DNA of 64,000 nucleotides from Roridomyces roridus (GCA_029378245.1 JARKIF010000147.1:1-64000); one strand, 5' to 3'; positions 24,513 through 36,760 are shown, numbered from the stretch's first letter. Program-made: numbers and translations. Notes: generated by a model from the letters alone, not told the origin.

Positions 24513-25629
24513 TGTTCTGGTCATGTGACTGTGTTTCTGATATTCATCTGACATGGGACTCTTCAGATATCCATCTGATATAGGAATTCCCCTATGATAT
24601 TATTGTATTTACAAATTAGAACCTCCTTTTGTTCTATACCTTACATCAATAGTGCCGGTGCTGCGCTTTCCCACTCTGTCTCCTTTTGAACTCCCGGTTT
24701 GTCCCATGTTCGAGTGTACTCCTTGTCCCATTCCTCCTTCCTGTACTCTTCCACAAACCCTCTGGTTTGCACAGTAAGGACATGCTTCCTCCTCCGACTG
24801 AACCATAAGAGTATCGACAGCATCTAGGTTCTTGAGCATCAAGTCTTCCAGGCCTGCGTCTTCCAGGCCTCCCCAACTGCGGAGCTGCACGCGCATTGTC
24901 TCAGCTATGGGGCGGACCTCCTGGTTGAAGAGGTGATGGGGAGGGCTGTCACCTGTGGCAGTGTCCAGGTCTGAGTGCGTACTATAATTCCTCGTGCTGG
25001 GACGGCGGTGGGACACAGGACAGGGGTGGGAGCGGAGGCAGGCGACAACTCTGAGGGTGCGGCGCCAGATGCCAGGTTCTCTTGGAGCCAGACAGCCATG
25101 ATGGATGATACAAGGCTCTTCATGATTGAGGCTTCCTTGGACCCAAGAGCATTGATTGCCGCCCTGACACACCAGGTTCTGTCTGGGGTCAATCACCACG
25201 TCAATTATATCGCAAGTAGATGCAGACACCTGCAGTGTGTCACCCAGGTCGCGTAGGCCAACAAGGTCTGTGAGCTCGTCAGTATCGAAAGTGAGGGGCA
25301 GAGATGTACCTGCATCAATGGTGGGAAGTGAGTGTGGTGGTGTGCGCAAGGCAATGGGCGCATGGACCTCAGATGGCTGTCATACAGAAGTGTCTTTGCA
25401 AACCGTCTGCAGTGTATTTCACAAGTTTGGAAAGGTCTTGAAAGGTGGGGCCGATAGCATAAGTGTTGGAAGTTGCTGATCAACTGATGATATTGATTGA
25501 TGGACTGATGGCATTCTCGTGTTCTGGTCATGTGACCGTGTTTCTGATATTCATCTGACATGGGAATTCTCCCATGATATGCTTCTCTCCTATTGTATTT
25601 ACCAATTAGGACTTCCTTTTGTTCTGACA
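24513..25629. mobile_element. Possible TRIM-like element: about 110-130 bp direct repeats 1 kb apart
   Basis: Two related direct repeats start TGTTCTGGTCATGTGAC and end near TTTTGTTCT, at about 24513-24645 and 25520-25629, the second ending TGACA. They share GTGTTTCTGATATTCATCTG and more. They bracket about 870 bp containing one 246-codon minus-strand open frame (24609-25349) with a CPYC...C cluster and no recognised domain. The arrangement suggests a small non-autonomous LTR element, but a simple duplication is equally possible. Confidence 0.45.
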
Positions 25630-25667
25630 AGTATATAGTCAGCTGTCATGTAGCCTAGGTCCCCAGT

Positions 25668-26015
25668 TGTTGAATGGTGGGAACAGGTTGGCAGTTAGGT
25701 ACCCGGTTCCCTTCCCCTCTCGCGATTGTCATGGACGTTTACATACACGATATTTATGTATCAGGATCCGTGTGGGACAGATCGACTTGATATAGTTACA
25801 TTAGCGGTACCAATACCGGATAAACAGACCTAGGATACTCATAGTAGCTTACTAGTTGGCTCCCGCTCTTTGTATAAGTAGTTTCCCTCTCTGAGGTTAT
25901 TCCTCAGAGAGAGAATAGAAAGAACCCGAATACACTGGTTTCTCATATACTCCTCTTAGTCACCCTTTAGTCGACCTCGCCGAGCGGACCATCCTCCGGC
26001 CCTCTTATTTCAACA
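25668..26015 (+). repeat. LTR copy C (left end of palindrome)
   Basis: 348 bp, from TGTTGAATGGTGGGAAC to CTTATTTCAACA. It contains a CTTTGTATAAGTAG box and an inner hairpin (CTCTCTGAGG/CCTCAGAGAG) near 25890-25915 that may mark the transcript end or start. The leader GAAAAGAGTCAAATTCAG follows. Confidence 0.8.
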
Positions 26016-27056
26016 GAAAAGAGTCAAATTCAGTGTTGGCACACCTTGTGGAGCTAGGGTGCACTAGTCACATTCAGAGAGTTGCAGGTGATAGAGATAT
26101 GGTGACAGCCTTGTAGTAGAGCTTCCAGGAACATGCATCAGGAAAAACTGGATTCAGCAATTGACGCCAATTGGCAGCAATCTCTGCCAACTGACAGATT
26201 GGCTGAATGTTCAGGTCCCAATCCGGTGTCAACATTCTTCGACAAATTATCACTGATTGTCATGGGTTGCGGAGAAATGGCCACGGTATCGGATCATTTG
26301 CATTGCAGCAGGAGCTCATACTCAGTATTTAGAATGAAAGGTAACAGCGCCAGTATATTCATGTCTGTATACAATACAATACAAGACTAATGCTACAGTA
26401 TGACAACACTACAATTGTCAATTACCCTGGCCATCCCAAAAGGCAGCCCACCAGTCACAGCCGCTGGTTACATGACCCACAGCCACGGCGGAACAAAGCT
26501 GTTGAGACGGTGAGTGAAACATGATTCCGACGGGGTTGGCTACAGACCTTATAAGCCACTGGAGATATTGCAGGAGCAGCAACATTGGGTATAGTGGGGA
26601 TCAAGGGACAAAGGGATGTGTCGACGACATGGATAAACGTGAATGCCTTCAGAAGCAAGGCAAATTGATGAGCAAGGGGAGCATGTGCAATAGAAGCAAG
26701 TAACGTACAGCGGTGATGTGTGGGCAAGCATGCGGCCGCTGCACACTATGATGGTTACCATGTCTAAAACTGTGTCAATAGTCAATGCAATGTGAGCTAG
26801 GGTGAGTGAAATGACGCACCATGTGTCTCCGAGCTGAGGATGTGTGTCTATATAGGACAGAGATGTTAGAATGAGGGGACACAAACAAGAGCTGTGTACT
26901 TACCGTTGTAAGAATTGGACAAAGTGCAAGGGCATCCTGGCAACGTAGGTGAGTGGAGGATGGGGAACCCCAAGATTACTGACATCGCAGGGACAAGGAA
27001 GCAATGAAGTCCTGACTGGGGTCAACAAAGGTTGGTGGCTGAACAAGGAAGTGTTG

Positions 27057-28101
27057 GAACAGCTGACTTATGCAGCTATGTCTGCAGTTGGCACCTTGCC
27101 TCTTGATCTGGAACTGCTGCATCGGCGGCTTGGGCATCATGCTGACACCCAGAAGATCTTGAGCCAGGACCTCGTGACTGGTGAGAAGTTGACTTCAAAC
27201 CAGAAACCAGATCCAATCTGTGAGCCCTGCATTGCAGGAAAGCTCAACGCGGCTCCATTTCCCTCTACTGGACATCCTTCCAAGGCGCCTCGGCATTGCA
27301 GGACGATGAAGGTGGAGAGTACATGTCCACTGAATTTGCAGACTTTTTGGCTGCAGAGGGCATTGTGCGTCGTCATTCAACGAGGAATAGACCGCAACAG
27401 AACGGGATGGCTGAACGGGGCAATCGCACCGTTGATGAACATGTAACTGCTATGTTGCATGAAGCAAATCTTCCGCCTTCTTTCAAGGCACTTGCTGTTG
27501 AGTCCTACATTCATGTGGCCAACATGCATCCTACGTCTCACATTCCGGATGACACCACTCCCTATGAGCTTTGGCACAAGGAGAAGCCGGATGTGACACA
27601 TCTTCGGGTCTTTGGCTGCCTTGCCTATGTGCCTGTGCAGAAGGACAAACGCGACACCTCTGGGATACACTTCCAGAAATGCATCTTTGTTGGCTATCCA
27701 ACAGAATACAAGGGTTGGAAATTCTACAACCCTGTCACTCGGAAGATTGTCATTGCAGAACATGCTGTCTTTGACGAGCGCTACTTCCCTGGGAACGACC
27801 CACAAGCCATGCGGCGTTGCCCTAAAAAACCTCCTTCCTCCTCCATCCAAAACCTACCTTTACTTGCCACCAAGCCCAAGGGTGTGCACAATGCCGGGGG
27901 AGATGGAAATGATAGTGATGACGATGATGATGATGGTTTCAATGTGCATCGAGCACCCCCTGAGGCTAAAAATCCAGAGCCTCCTTCCCCTCCTCACACT
28001 CCTCCACCAGCACCAGCTCAAGTCGAGCTGCCACCTAGCCGCTCCCAGTCACCAGATCCAGCTCCAAACCCCCCTTCACCAGTTGGAATTGCTGCACGCC
28101 G
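27057..28101 (+). pseudogene. Ty1/copia pol fragment with internal integrase deletion
   Basis: Plus-strand codons match a copia polyprotein from the gag-pre-integrase zinc-binding region (LLHRRLGHHADTQKILS, CEPCIAGK) through the later integrase core (DDEGGEYMSTEF, NRPQQNGMAERGNRTV) to the capsid-like GCLAYVPVQKDKR and the acidic/proline-rich linker. Compared with the second copy at 31-33 kb, about 240 bp coding for the first half of the integrase core (with its first catalytic Asp) is missing, and a few filler bases replace it near 27290-27300. The frame shifts there. No reverse transcriptase follows, because the sequence ends at the right palindrome arm. The fragment is inactive. Confidence 0.88.
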
Positions 28102-28745
28102 CTTGCTTCTGAAGGCATTCACGTTTATCCATGTCGTCGACACATCCCTTTGTCCCTTGATCCCCACTATACCCAATGTTGCTGCTCCTGCAATATCTCC
28201 AGTGGCTTATAAGGTCTGTAGCCAACCCCGTCGGAATCATGTTTCACTCACCGTCTCAACAGCTTTGTTCCGCCGTGGCTGTGGGTCATGTAACCAGCGG
28301 CTGTGACTGGTGGGCTGCCTTTTGGGATGGCCAGGGTAATTGACAATTGTAGTGTTGTCATACTGTAGCATTAGTCTTGTATTGTATTGTATACAGACAT
28401 GAATATACTGGCGCTGTTACCTTTCATTCTAAATACTGAGTATGAGCTCCTGCTGCAATGCAAATGATCCGATACCGTGGCCATTTCTCCGCAACCCATG
28501 ACAATCAGTGATAATTTGTCGAAGAATGTTGACACCGGATTGGGACCTGAACATTCAGCCAATCTGTCAGTTGGCAGAGATTGCTGCCAATTGGCGTCAA
28601 TTGCTGAATCCGGTTTTTCCTGATGCATGTTCCTGGAAGCTCTACTACAAGGCTGTCACCATATCTCTATCACCTGCAACTCTCTGAATGTGACTAGTGC
28701 ACCCTAGCTCCACAAGGTGTGCCAACACTGAATTTGACTCTTTTC

Positions 28746-29086
28746 TGTTGAAATAAGAGGGCCGGAGGATGGTCCGCTCGACGAGGTCGACTAAAGGGTG
28801 ACTAAGAGGAGTATATGAGAAACCAGTGTATTCGGGTTCTTTCTCTCTGAGGAATAACCTCAGAGAGGGAAACTACTTATACAAAGAGCGGGAGCCAACT
28901 AGTAAGCTACTATGAGTATCAAAGATCTGTTTATCCGGTATTGGTACCGCTAATGTAACTATATCAAGTCGATCTGTCCCACACGGATCCTGATACATAA
29001 ATATCGTGTATGTAAACGTCCATGACAATCGCGAGAGGGAAATGGGACCGGGTACCTAACTGCCAACCCGTCCCAACCATTCAACA
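28746..29086 (-). repeat. LTR copy D (right end of palindrome)
   Basis: 341 bp, the inverted counterpart of copy C, with the same leader on its inner side (28690-28745). Confidence 0.8.
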
Positions 29087-31261
29087 TTTTCTGGCACTGA
29101 TTATGTGTAGTTCCTGTGTGCCTGGTATGGGCCAACGGACTGCCATAATCTCTTCATTTTTCGTGGCCAGTGTTTTGGATGCGGAGCTCCAGCGCCTGTG
29201 GAACCTGGCACCGGCAAGATATGGACTACTCGTTCTATCTTCTTGCCAATGGTTATTAGCATCAAAGCTTGCATTGGTCTTGGTTGATGCGCATCACCTG
29301 CTGCCCAGATCTTCCAATGTGTCTACACTGCCCTCTACCGGTATTGCCAAGGCTACCACCAATGCTGACCATGAACCAGCCTCTGTTGCGCATCTTTGTG
29401 GGGAAGGAGGGTGTTCTGAACATGCTAACACTCCAAAGTTTTGTGGGCCAAGACAATGGCTGCATTCTTCTTTCAACTAATCTCGTGAAGGACTCGTGGC
29501 ATGGATGTGTGCTGGGGATGTTGAACTAGCACTGGATCTGGCATAGCGGTGAAGAAAGAGGCAGGCTTGGCATGACTCATATGTCAATCTAATTCTTTTC
29601 TCTATTGCCGGCATCAATGTCAATTCATGGGAAAACAAGACTTGGTGTCCAAGAAAAGGCTTGTTGAATCTGTTTTTAGACCATCCACCGACAACTCCCA
29701 GTGAATGCGTATGGAAAGTGAAATACCTGGGAAATAATTATCAGCAACTATGAGCCTGGATCTCCGTGGCACCCTGCTACTCACTCACACAGGGCCAGTC
29801 TGGATACTGTATGTGCTGGGGAGCCTAGTAAGTCCCATGTATGGTGCACATCCTCGAAATGGGTGATGACTTGAAAATTCATTTTCTCGGGGCATGTTTT
29901 GCTTGTGGATCTCTGGCACGTGCTCTCAGCCGCAGTCAGCGTGGTGCCCAATGGTTGGAGGCGACAGCGCAGCCCAGGAAACGTAATTGGACATCCTGGG
30001 ACAATACCCGCTGCTTGCCTGGGGGTTCGGAAGCGGAGTCTGCTTGTGACTTCCTCATCGGGGAGAGGTGTTGCGAGTAGCTATGAAGTCGCATGTCAGT
30101 GCGAGTAGTACCCTATGGAAACCTCGTAAAAGTCTTGGGGTCACCACTGGTTTTTTTTCACGCACGTCGGCACAGGTGTATCCCTGCTGCATCCAGATGT
30201 AAGCCGAACACACCTTGCAGAGGTATGCTTTTAGCCCCCCTGGGCATCAGTAGATATGCCAGGGGTACCGAACGGGGCAATTCAAAATGCTGCACTGATA
30301 CCGGCAGCATATCCACGTGTCGGTCTGACAGAGTCAACAGAGTCAGCCTACTAAGGTCCTCCATAGTTACCTTGTCTGCCACACCGGACACCGGACACCT
30401 CGTCGCTGTCTCCTTCCGCTAGGGTATCCAATACATTCACAAAGGAGGGGCAAGTTCCTTGCCCATCGGAATGACAGAGTCTAACATTGCAGGCACAAAC
30501 CCCTCCACCTCTTCCCCATCGCTGGGTTAGTCGCATGTATGACGGTCTGGATTGCTGAAGCGTTGTGCTGCTACACCTGAGGTCACCAGACCAGAAGAAA
30601 GAGTTCAAGGTTGGTAGGTGGCGCTGCAGCAAGCAAGGGACCAGCAAGGGTGGAGTCCATGTGAGAGGAGACTCGGGGGACGGCCCACGGTGTCGTATTC
30701 TAAAAGTGTTTGTTATGAAAGAGCCAGAACATGTATTTCGCAGATGTGGAGATAACGGTAACATCAGGATCACAAGCCGGATCAGCTATGCAATGATGGC
30801 ACCTGTCACAATTTCTATCATATTGCCAGCACTATGGTTCAGAGGCAACAATTTGAGTCCACAATACAAATTTGAATATAATGCGCAGATGTCACTGGTT
30901 CAACTCTTGGTGTGGCCACTTGTTGAATATTACGATGACACTCCGGATTAATCAGTATCACCCTCCGGATCAACCAGGATCACATTTCGGATCAGACGTG
31001 CTCACTTTCGGCGACGCAGCACAAGATATTCAAATAGTACCAACCTTCCTACCTACCAACCCCAAGTTCCCCCCACTTTCCTCTCAGTTCACTACCCCCC
31101 CACTGTAGTACCTTACCACCAATAATCACTGATTTGCACGCTTGCATCCGCTTGTCACGTGAAACGCTCATCACTGCCGATCCTTTGATCTCCTCATAAT
31201 AATCCACAACCGGTCTCACCCGCCATCTCCGAACTCATAGTTGGTTTGGTCTGATTTTAAT
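29087..31261. other. Gene-free stretch between element fragments
   Basis: Short open frames on both strands without recognisable domains. I see no tRNA, clear LTR or host gene. Confidence 0.4.
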
Positions 31262-33372
31262 TAATCCCACCTGCCTACTATTGCCTGACTGGATGGCGGA
31301 CCTGGCATACTCCACAGAAACCGAATTGGCTTCTTGCAGCACCGCATCTGCTGGATTGCCTTCGTGAGCAACGATCAGGGCGCTGCCTGAAGTGAGCAGC
31401 AACTCATCATCGCTTCCTGAGTCTGGATGGGGGACAGGCTCAGGCTCAGGCTCATCATCAGAATCAGGGACAGCAGGAGCTGGCTCCCTAGGCGCTGTTT
31501 TCCACCATTCACCAGGCTGCCGATGTTCAGTAGTTTGGCCATGGAAGCGGCGACGTGCAGCAATTCCAACTGGTGAAGGCGGGTTTGGAGCTGGATCTGG
31601 TGATTGCGAGCGGCTAGGGGGCAGCTCGACTTGAGCAGGTGCTGGTGGAGGAGTGTGAGGAGGGGAAGGAGGCTCTGGATTTTCAGCCTCAGGGGTGCTC
31701 GATGCACATTGAAACCATCATCATTGTTGTCATCACTATCATTTCCATCTCCCCCGGCATTGTGCACACCCTTGGGCTTGGTGGCAGGTAAAGGTCGGTT
31801 TTGGATGGAGGAGGAAGGAGGTTTTTTAGGGCAACGCCGCATGGCTTGTGGGTCGTTCCCAGGGAAGTAGCGCTCGTCAAAGACAGCATGTTCTGCAATG
31901 ACAATCTTCCGAGTGACAGGGTTGTAGAATTTCCAACCCTTGTATTCTGTTGGATAGCCAACAAAGATGCATTTCTGGAAGTGTATCCCAGAGGCATCGC
32001 GTTTGTCCTTCTGCACAGGCACATAGGCAAGGCAGCCAAAGACCCGAAGATGTGTCACATCCGGCTTCTCCTTGTGCCAAAGCTCATAGGGAGTGGTGTC
32101 ATCCGGAATGTGAGACGTAGGATGCATGTTGGCCACATGGATGTAGGACTCAACAGCAAGTGCCTTGAAAGAAGGCGGAAGATTTGCTTCATGCAACATA
32201 GCAGTTACATGTTCATCAACGGTGCGATTGCCCCGTTCAGCCATTCCATTCTGTTGCGGTCTATTCCTCGTCGAATGACGACGCACAATGCCCTCTGCAG
32301 CCAGAAAGTCTGCAAATTCAGTGGACATGTACTCTCCACCTTCATCATCCTGGAACGCCTTGATTTTGCGATTAAAGTGATTCTCAGCTTGCGCCTTGAA
32401 CACCTTGAACGCTTTCAATGCTCCACTCTTGCGCTTCATGTGCATAGTAGCTTTGAAGCCTGTGTGATCATCTATGAAGATAATATGATGCTTGCAGCCC
32501 TCACGGGCGAAAACCTTGTATTGCTTCAGGTCAGAGTGTATGAGATCAAGAGGCGCCTTGGAAGGATGTCCAGTAGAGGGAAATGGAGCCGCGTTGAGCT
32601 TTCCTGCAATGCAGGGCTCACAGATTGGATCTGGTTTCTGGTTTGAAGTCAACTTCTCACCAGTCACGAGGTCCTTGCTCAAGATCTTCTGGGTGTCAGC
32701 ATGATGCCCAAGCCGCCGATGCAGCAGTTCCAGATCAAGAGGCAAGGTGCCAACTGCAGACATAGCTGCATAAGTCGGCTGTTCAATCTCTCGGACATAT
32801 GCCTCGTTCCTCTCATCAATGTCTGCCTCAAATAACAGCTCTCCTTCCCTCTTGAAAGAGATCAGAGACCCCTCCATGAGAATAGAGTAGCCATGAACTT
32901 TGGACAGGTAGGTCTCAGAGATGAGATTATGAGACAACATTGGAACATAGAGGACATTTGTGAGGATTATAGAACGGCTGTGGCGTCCATGTACAAGTGG
33001 CTCAAGCCGGATCTCTCCAATCAGCTCGGAGTATACAGCAACTCCATTGGCCACAAGAATGGCAACTCTGTGCGGACGTGCATTGAGCAAGTGTTCACGC
33101 ATGTGGGTCATGTGTGAAGTAGCTCCAGAGTCTGGTTTCCATTGTGTGGACTGTAAAGCTGAATTGTAGAGAATGCTTGCACTACATGCCAAATGAAACA
33201 GGTCTTCACTAGGGGTTTCTTCCCTGTCCTGAAGCAGCTCCAAAAGCTGAGAGCAGTTGAACAGGGTGTGACTGGGATTACCACAACCAATGCACGAGGC
33301 AGGAAGGGCAGGAGGGTTGACAGGAACGCGATATGGCATCGAAATGATAATGATGATGTGGTGGCAGATCAA
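31262..33372 (-). pseudogene. Ty1/copia gag-pol fragment lacking reverse transcriptase
   Basis: The longest copia remnant. Reading on the minus strand it has a gag zinc knuckle (CIGCGNPSHTLFNC, CX2CX4HX4C), the protease motif DSGATSHMT, gag-pre-integrase (LLHRRLGHHA...CEPCIAGK), an integrase core with HSD, DDHTG and DDEGGEY regions, and GCLAYVPVQKDKR. Near 31690 one C is missing compared with the other copy (a C run after the HRAP codons), so the linker continues in another frame to ANSVSVEYARSAIQSGNS. The similarity stops there, just before reverse transcriptase would begin. No LTR is attached at either end. It is probably dead. Confidence 0.88.
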
Positions 33373-33645
33373 ATGATCGCAGGGATTCAGAACGAAGCAG
33401 AGATGCTTATGTCTGATAGATGGATGCTAGAACCAGTGCAGAGCAGCTGGCGCCCTCAGGAACGCGTGTGTGAAAGGATGTGACTAAAACTAGCTCTACT
33501 GAGCAACCAGTTGTCGAGCACTCGGGCCCTAACCCCAGAAGCAACGGATTGACTACCGTTTGTTTCCTGGTGGACTAAAGACTACCTCCCAAAGAGGGTT
33601 TGTCCCAACAGTTGAAGCTCCTATCTACAGACTCAGGCAGTCTAC

Positions 33646-33716
33646 TGTTGGAATACGACGCCTCTTAGTCACCCTCTAGTTGACCTTGTCGAGCGGACAC
33701 ACCCCGAATTCCAACA
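33646..33716. repeat. 71-bp internally deleted LTR relic
   Basis: It starts TGTTGGAAT and ends ATTCCAACA, with CCTCTTAGTCACCCTCTAG and GAGCGGACA from the family LTR in between. Both termini are kept and most of the LTR is missing. Confidence 0.65.
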
Positions 33717-34286
33717 AAGCGACAAGGAAAATGTATTATTTCTGTGGGTGCAAAATGTTGCCAGAAATATATGGTGCAAACATGGACAAGGGTGCCCAAA
33801 GGCAAAGTCCAGGGTAGGTACTGGAGCTCTGGCCGTAACTGCAGTTGAGGAGAGTCAATCAGAGGAATGATCTAGGAGCACCACAGAGGGTTAGGGTGTC
33901 AAAGCTGTCTTGCTATGTTGGTAGGAAGGGGAAGACAAGGAACCAGCCAAGACGAGTAGTCAAGAACGTCAATTATCAACTGAAGTCTAATACAGATAAG
34001 GAAAGTCTGATATACAAAGTAAGTAGAGATGCAGTAATGGAAGCAGACTTGTACCGCTATGTGGATATAAGCTGATTAAGTCCGCACGGAGTGACCAAGT
34101 GGATGTTCCAGATGAATACTATGTCCGGATGGGAAACACTCAGCTACCTTCATCACGTGAAAACCCGGTTACCCGGATAGATCCGGGGAGTGTGTGATGC
34201 GCTACAATGTTGGTCAGGGCGCAGATGTACACAAACCAGCACTAATGAGCAGGAGCACTCCCACTTTCCCGCTCAACCGCGTGCGT

Positions 34287-34576
34287 GGTCAGCGCGCAGA
34301 CACAAACCGGCACCGCTTGATCAGCAGTCCCACTCGCTGGCATTGACCGGTAGCTGGGTAGGCCTGCAGGGGGGAGGGAGATGGTCGTGGTGGTGGGAAG
34401 CAAGGGGCTCCGCGGTCGAGCAGGGCTTCCCTTCATCCGCCGGCGATGCTGACCAGTGGCGCTGGTACGAGTCTGCGTGTTGACCCAACCCGCGGTCAGA
34501 TGAAGGAGGTCCAGGAATATCCTGCTCGCTGGTGCTGCTGACCATGCGGCGCCGGTTTGTCTCTGCGTGCTGATCC
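34287..34576. repeat. Degenerate inverted repeat, about 41-bp arms
   Basis: The arm at 34287-34327 (GGTCAGCGCGCAGACACAAA...TCAGCAG) is mirrored at 34535-34576 at roughly 36 of 41 positions. A third, weaker copy lies at about 34212-34250. The enclosed 200 bp is GC-rich and has no gene. Confidence 0.55.
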
Positions 34577-34865
34577 TGCGCACGGTCGAGCAGGTATTTT
34601 TGTATTCTACCTCCTTTTCTTGTTCCCTGCCATAGTAATAAAATTTCATCCCAAACTGTATTCTGTATCGGGAATCTACATTCACTCCCTACATACTTTA
34701 TGCAGGATTTTTACATGGTGTACGGGGTCCTGCCTCAACTATTACCTGTTATGGCAAGTGTTGGCTCTCTTTTTTTAGCCTTTTGGAGGTAGCCAGAATT
34801 TGTGGACACAGCAAATGTTATGCTAAGCGAGACATGTGAAATCCAGGTTTGATTTGAATGCCGAT

Positions 34866-34932
34866 ACATTTGCTGGGCCAGCAAATGTTGCACAAATAAA
34901 TAGCAAATTTAAAATTTGCTGGCCCAGCAAAT
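34866..34932. repeat. Three overlapping near-perfect palindromes
   Basis: ACATTTGCTGG-G-CCAGCAAATGT (34866-34888), AGCAAATTT-A-AAATTTGCT (34902-34920) and ATTTGCTGG-C-CCAGCAAAT (34914-34932) are perfect inverted repeats with one-base loops, all built from the same TTTGCTGG word. Confidence 0.8.
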
Positions 34933-34971
34933 GTTCCAACCTTGGCAGTGTCAGTTTGATTATCGACGTTC

Positions 34972-36760
34972 TTGGTGCATTCCACCTTGGTCTTTCTGAG
35001 TCCCTCCCCTCCCGATCGGATTCCTCATCCGGAACTCCGGTCCAGTCCTTGTCTCACATTGCTGGGCAGATGGTCACCCTCGACCTTAGTGGTGTCACCA
35101 TTCTTTCAACATTCGCCCGGAACTCCGGTCCAACTATTCTCCAGTTCTTTCGATATCGACCGGAACTCTGGTCCAAATCTTCTCCAGGCGATTTTATCCC
35201 TGCTACGTCTTTCTCGGATCCGACACCTAACACACAGAGGTTTTGGCTATCGGGAGGGAGAACAGAGAGGAAGTCAGAGAGAAAGTCAGACAGCACAAGG
35301 TAGGAATACCAACCAACGTTAACAATCAAACTAAAGTACATGATGGTGAAGAGAGTCTTATATACAAATTGCCCTTGGATAAGTATCTCCAAAGCCGGAG
35401 AATTAACAAAGATCCAATGAATCAGTGGCGGAAGCTGGAAATAGATGTCAAGGCAAACTGAATGAACACCTGTGAAGTGCTTGAGTTGCCGGAAGACACA
35501 TCAGCGGAAGTGCATTACATATCAGCGGAGATTGGCATGGACTGCACAGCCACTCCAGTCACTCTGATGCACAGATAGATGTAACAGGTTCAAATTTTTT
35601 TGCCAGGACTTTTGACTCGCCCCTTCCCCAAAATATTGTCAGGATTGCAGTACAGACCTTGGCCAAATCAGGTACTGATCCGATCAATCTGGGCCAATGA
35701 GGAGATTTTCATCAAAGTGGCTGCTGAGCCTCTGAAAAGCATCTCCTTGGTCCAGTTAATGCTCTAGGATCTGTAATTTGCCCAAAGGCTTAGTAGATTG
35801 CCCAATAGCCAGATTCCGGTTCAATCCTGGAACTCCGGTACTCAACTCTGGTCCAAACATTGCATGAGGTGACCACGAGGCTTTCAAGTTTCACTTACCA
35901 TTGCCTGAAAAAGCAACTTTCACTACCTTGACCCAGTTTAGTAATCATCAGAGCTATAGCCAAATAAGGAATAAATTAGTGGAACGCCGTTTTGGGCAGT
36001 TTGACCAGAAATGAGCCAGTTTGAGGAGAAATCATTTGGAATTTGACCTTGAAAAAGAATGGTAGGGGGGCACGGGGGCCTGGCGAGCATAAGAATTGCC
36101 TTATAGATAGGGGTATTAGTGTTTATTCCCATATATGGCAGGACATGCATATAGGTAGCTGTCATGTAGCCTGGGTCCCCAGTTCTCACTGTTGACTCCA
36201 GGCAAGTACTTACTGCACTTCGATACATGAGTTCTCACTGTTGACTCCAATTCATCTGTGCTTCCTGCTTCAACAGCACTATTTATTGTCCTGCACCTTG
36301 GTTGTCTCCTATTGTCATGTCTAAACCGTGTTCTTCATAGAAGCCTGTCATGATCTGACAGTTCACTGATCGAAAACTCCTTCCCTCATCCACGCTGTCG
36401 TTCATAAATATGAAACTGTCCCACATCTTTAAATAATGTCCTCTGCTTCTTCCTCAATCCGATCGAGATGGGTTCCTATGACTTTAACGCTGTACGGCGC
36501 CAATGTATATCAGGTTTATTTGGCATTATCACGTGCACAAATAGGTCAGTGCGTGACAGGTGTCACTGGTTGGACTCCATCTCCCTCCTCCAACTTTTTG
36601 TCTCTCCTTGGAGTCCTTCGTCCCGGAGTTCTGGTCAATCTTTGTCTGGTTGTCCTTATCCGGCATTCCAGACAGCCTCCGATCCGGCACCTAACACAAG
36701 GGAAATGGGCCTGTTGCATGTTGAACATTGGTATCAATTTTACTTGATTCTTACTTGACC
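34972..36760. repeat. Dispersed repeat debris with CCGGAACTCCGGTCC words
   Basis: The word CCGGAACTCCGGTCCA and variants recur (about 35028, 35118, 35160, 35838, 36625). A GATCCGACACCTAACACA motif occurs near 35218 and 36690. The surrounding sequences (34972-35260 and 36560-36720) are related to each other. No functional gene is seen. Confidence 0.45.

Larger units (their letters stand above)
25668..29086. mobile_element. 3.4-kb palindromic composite element with inverted LTRs
   Basis: LTR copy C (25668-26015, plus orientation) and its leader form the left arm of a large inverted repeat. LTR copy D (28746-29086, minus orientation) forms the right arm. The arms are about 990 bp each (25668-26659 and 28102-29086) and nearly identical; in one 70-bp stretch compared there was one mismatch. 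The spacer of about 1.44 kb carries a decayed copia fragment. The bases beside the outer ends (CCAGT and TTTTC) do not match, so there is no simple target duplication. The shape is that of a fold-back element rather than a normal LTR retrotransposon, whose LTRs are direct. Confidence 0.8.

Noticed and set aside
26133..26390. 85-codon frame present in both palindrome arms (also 28371-28628 on the minus strand)
   Set aside because: It is the same sequence twice, in the internal leader of the LTR element, with no domain; not called as a gene.
21760..29086. One intact LTR retrotransposon bounded by copies A and D
   Set aside because: The span contains four LTR parts in mixed orientation. Copy A already has its own target duplication, and no complete polyprotein lies between.
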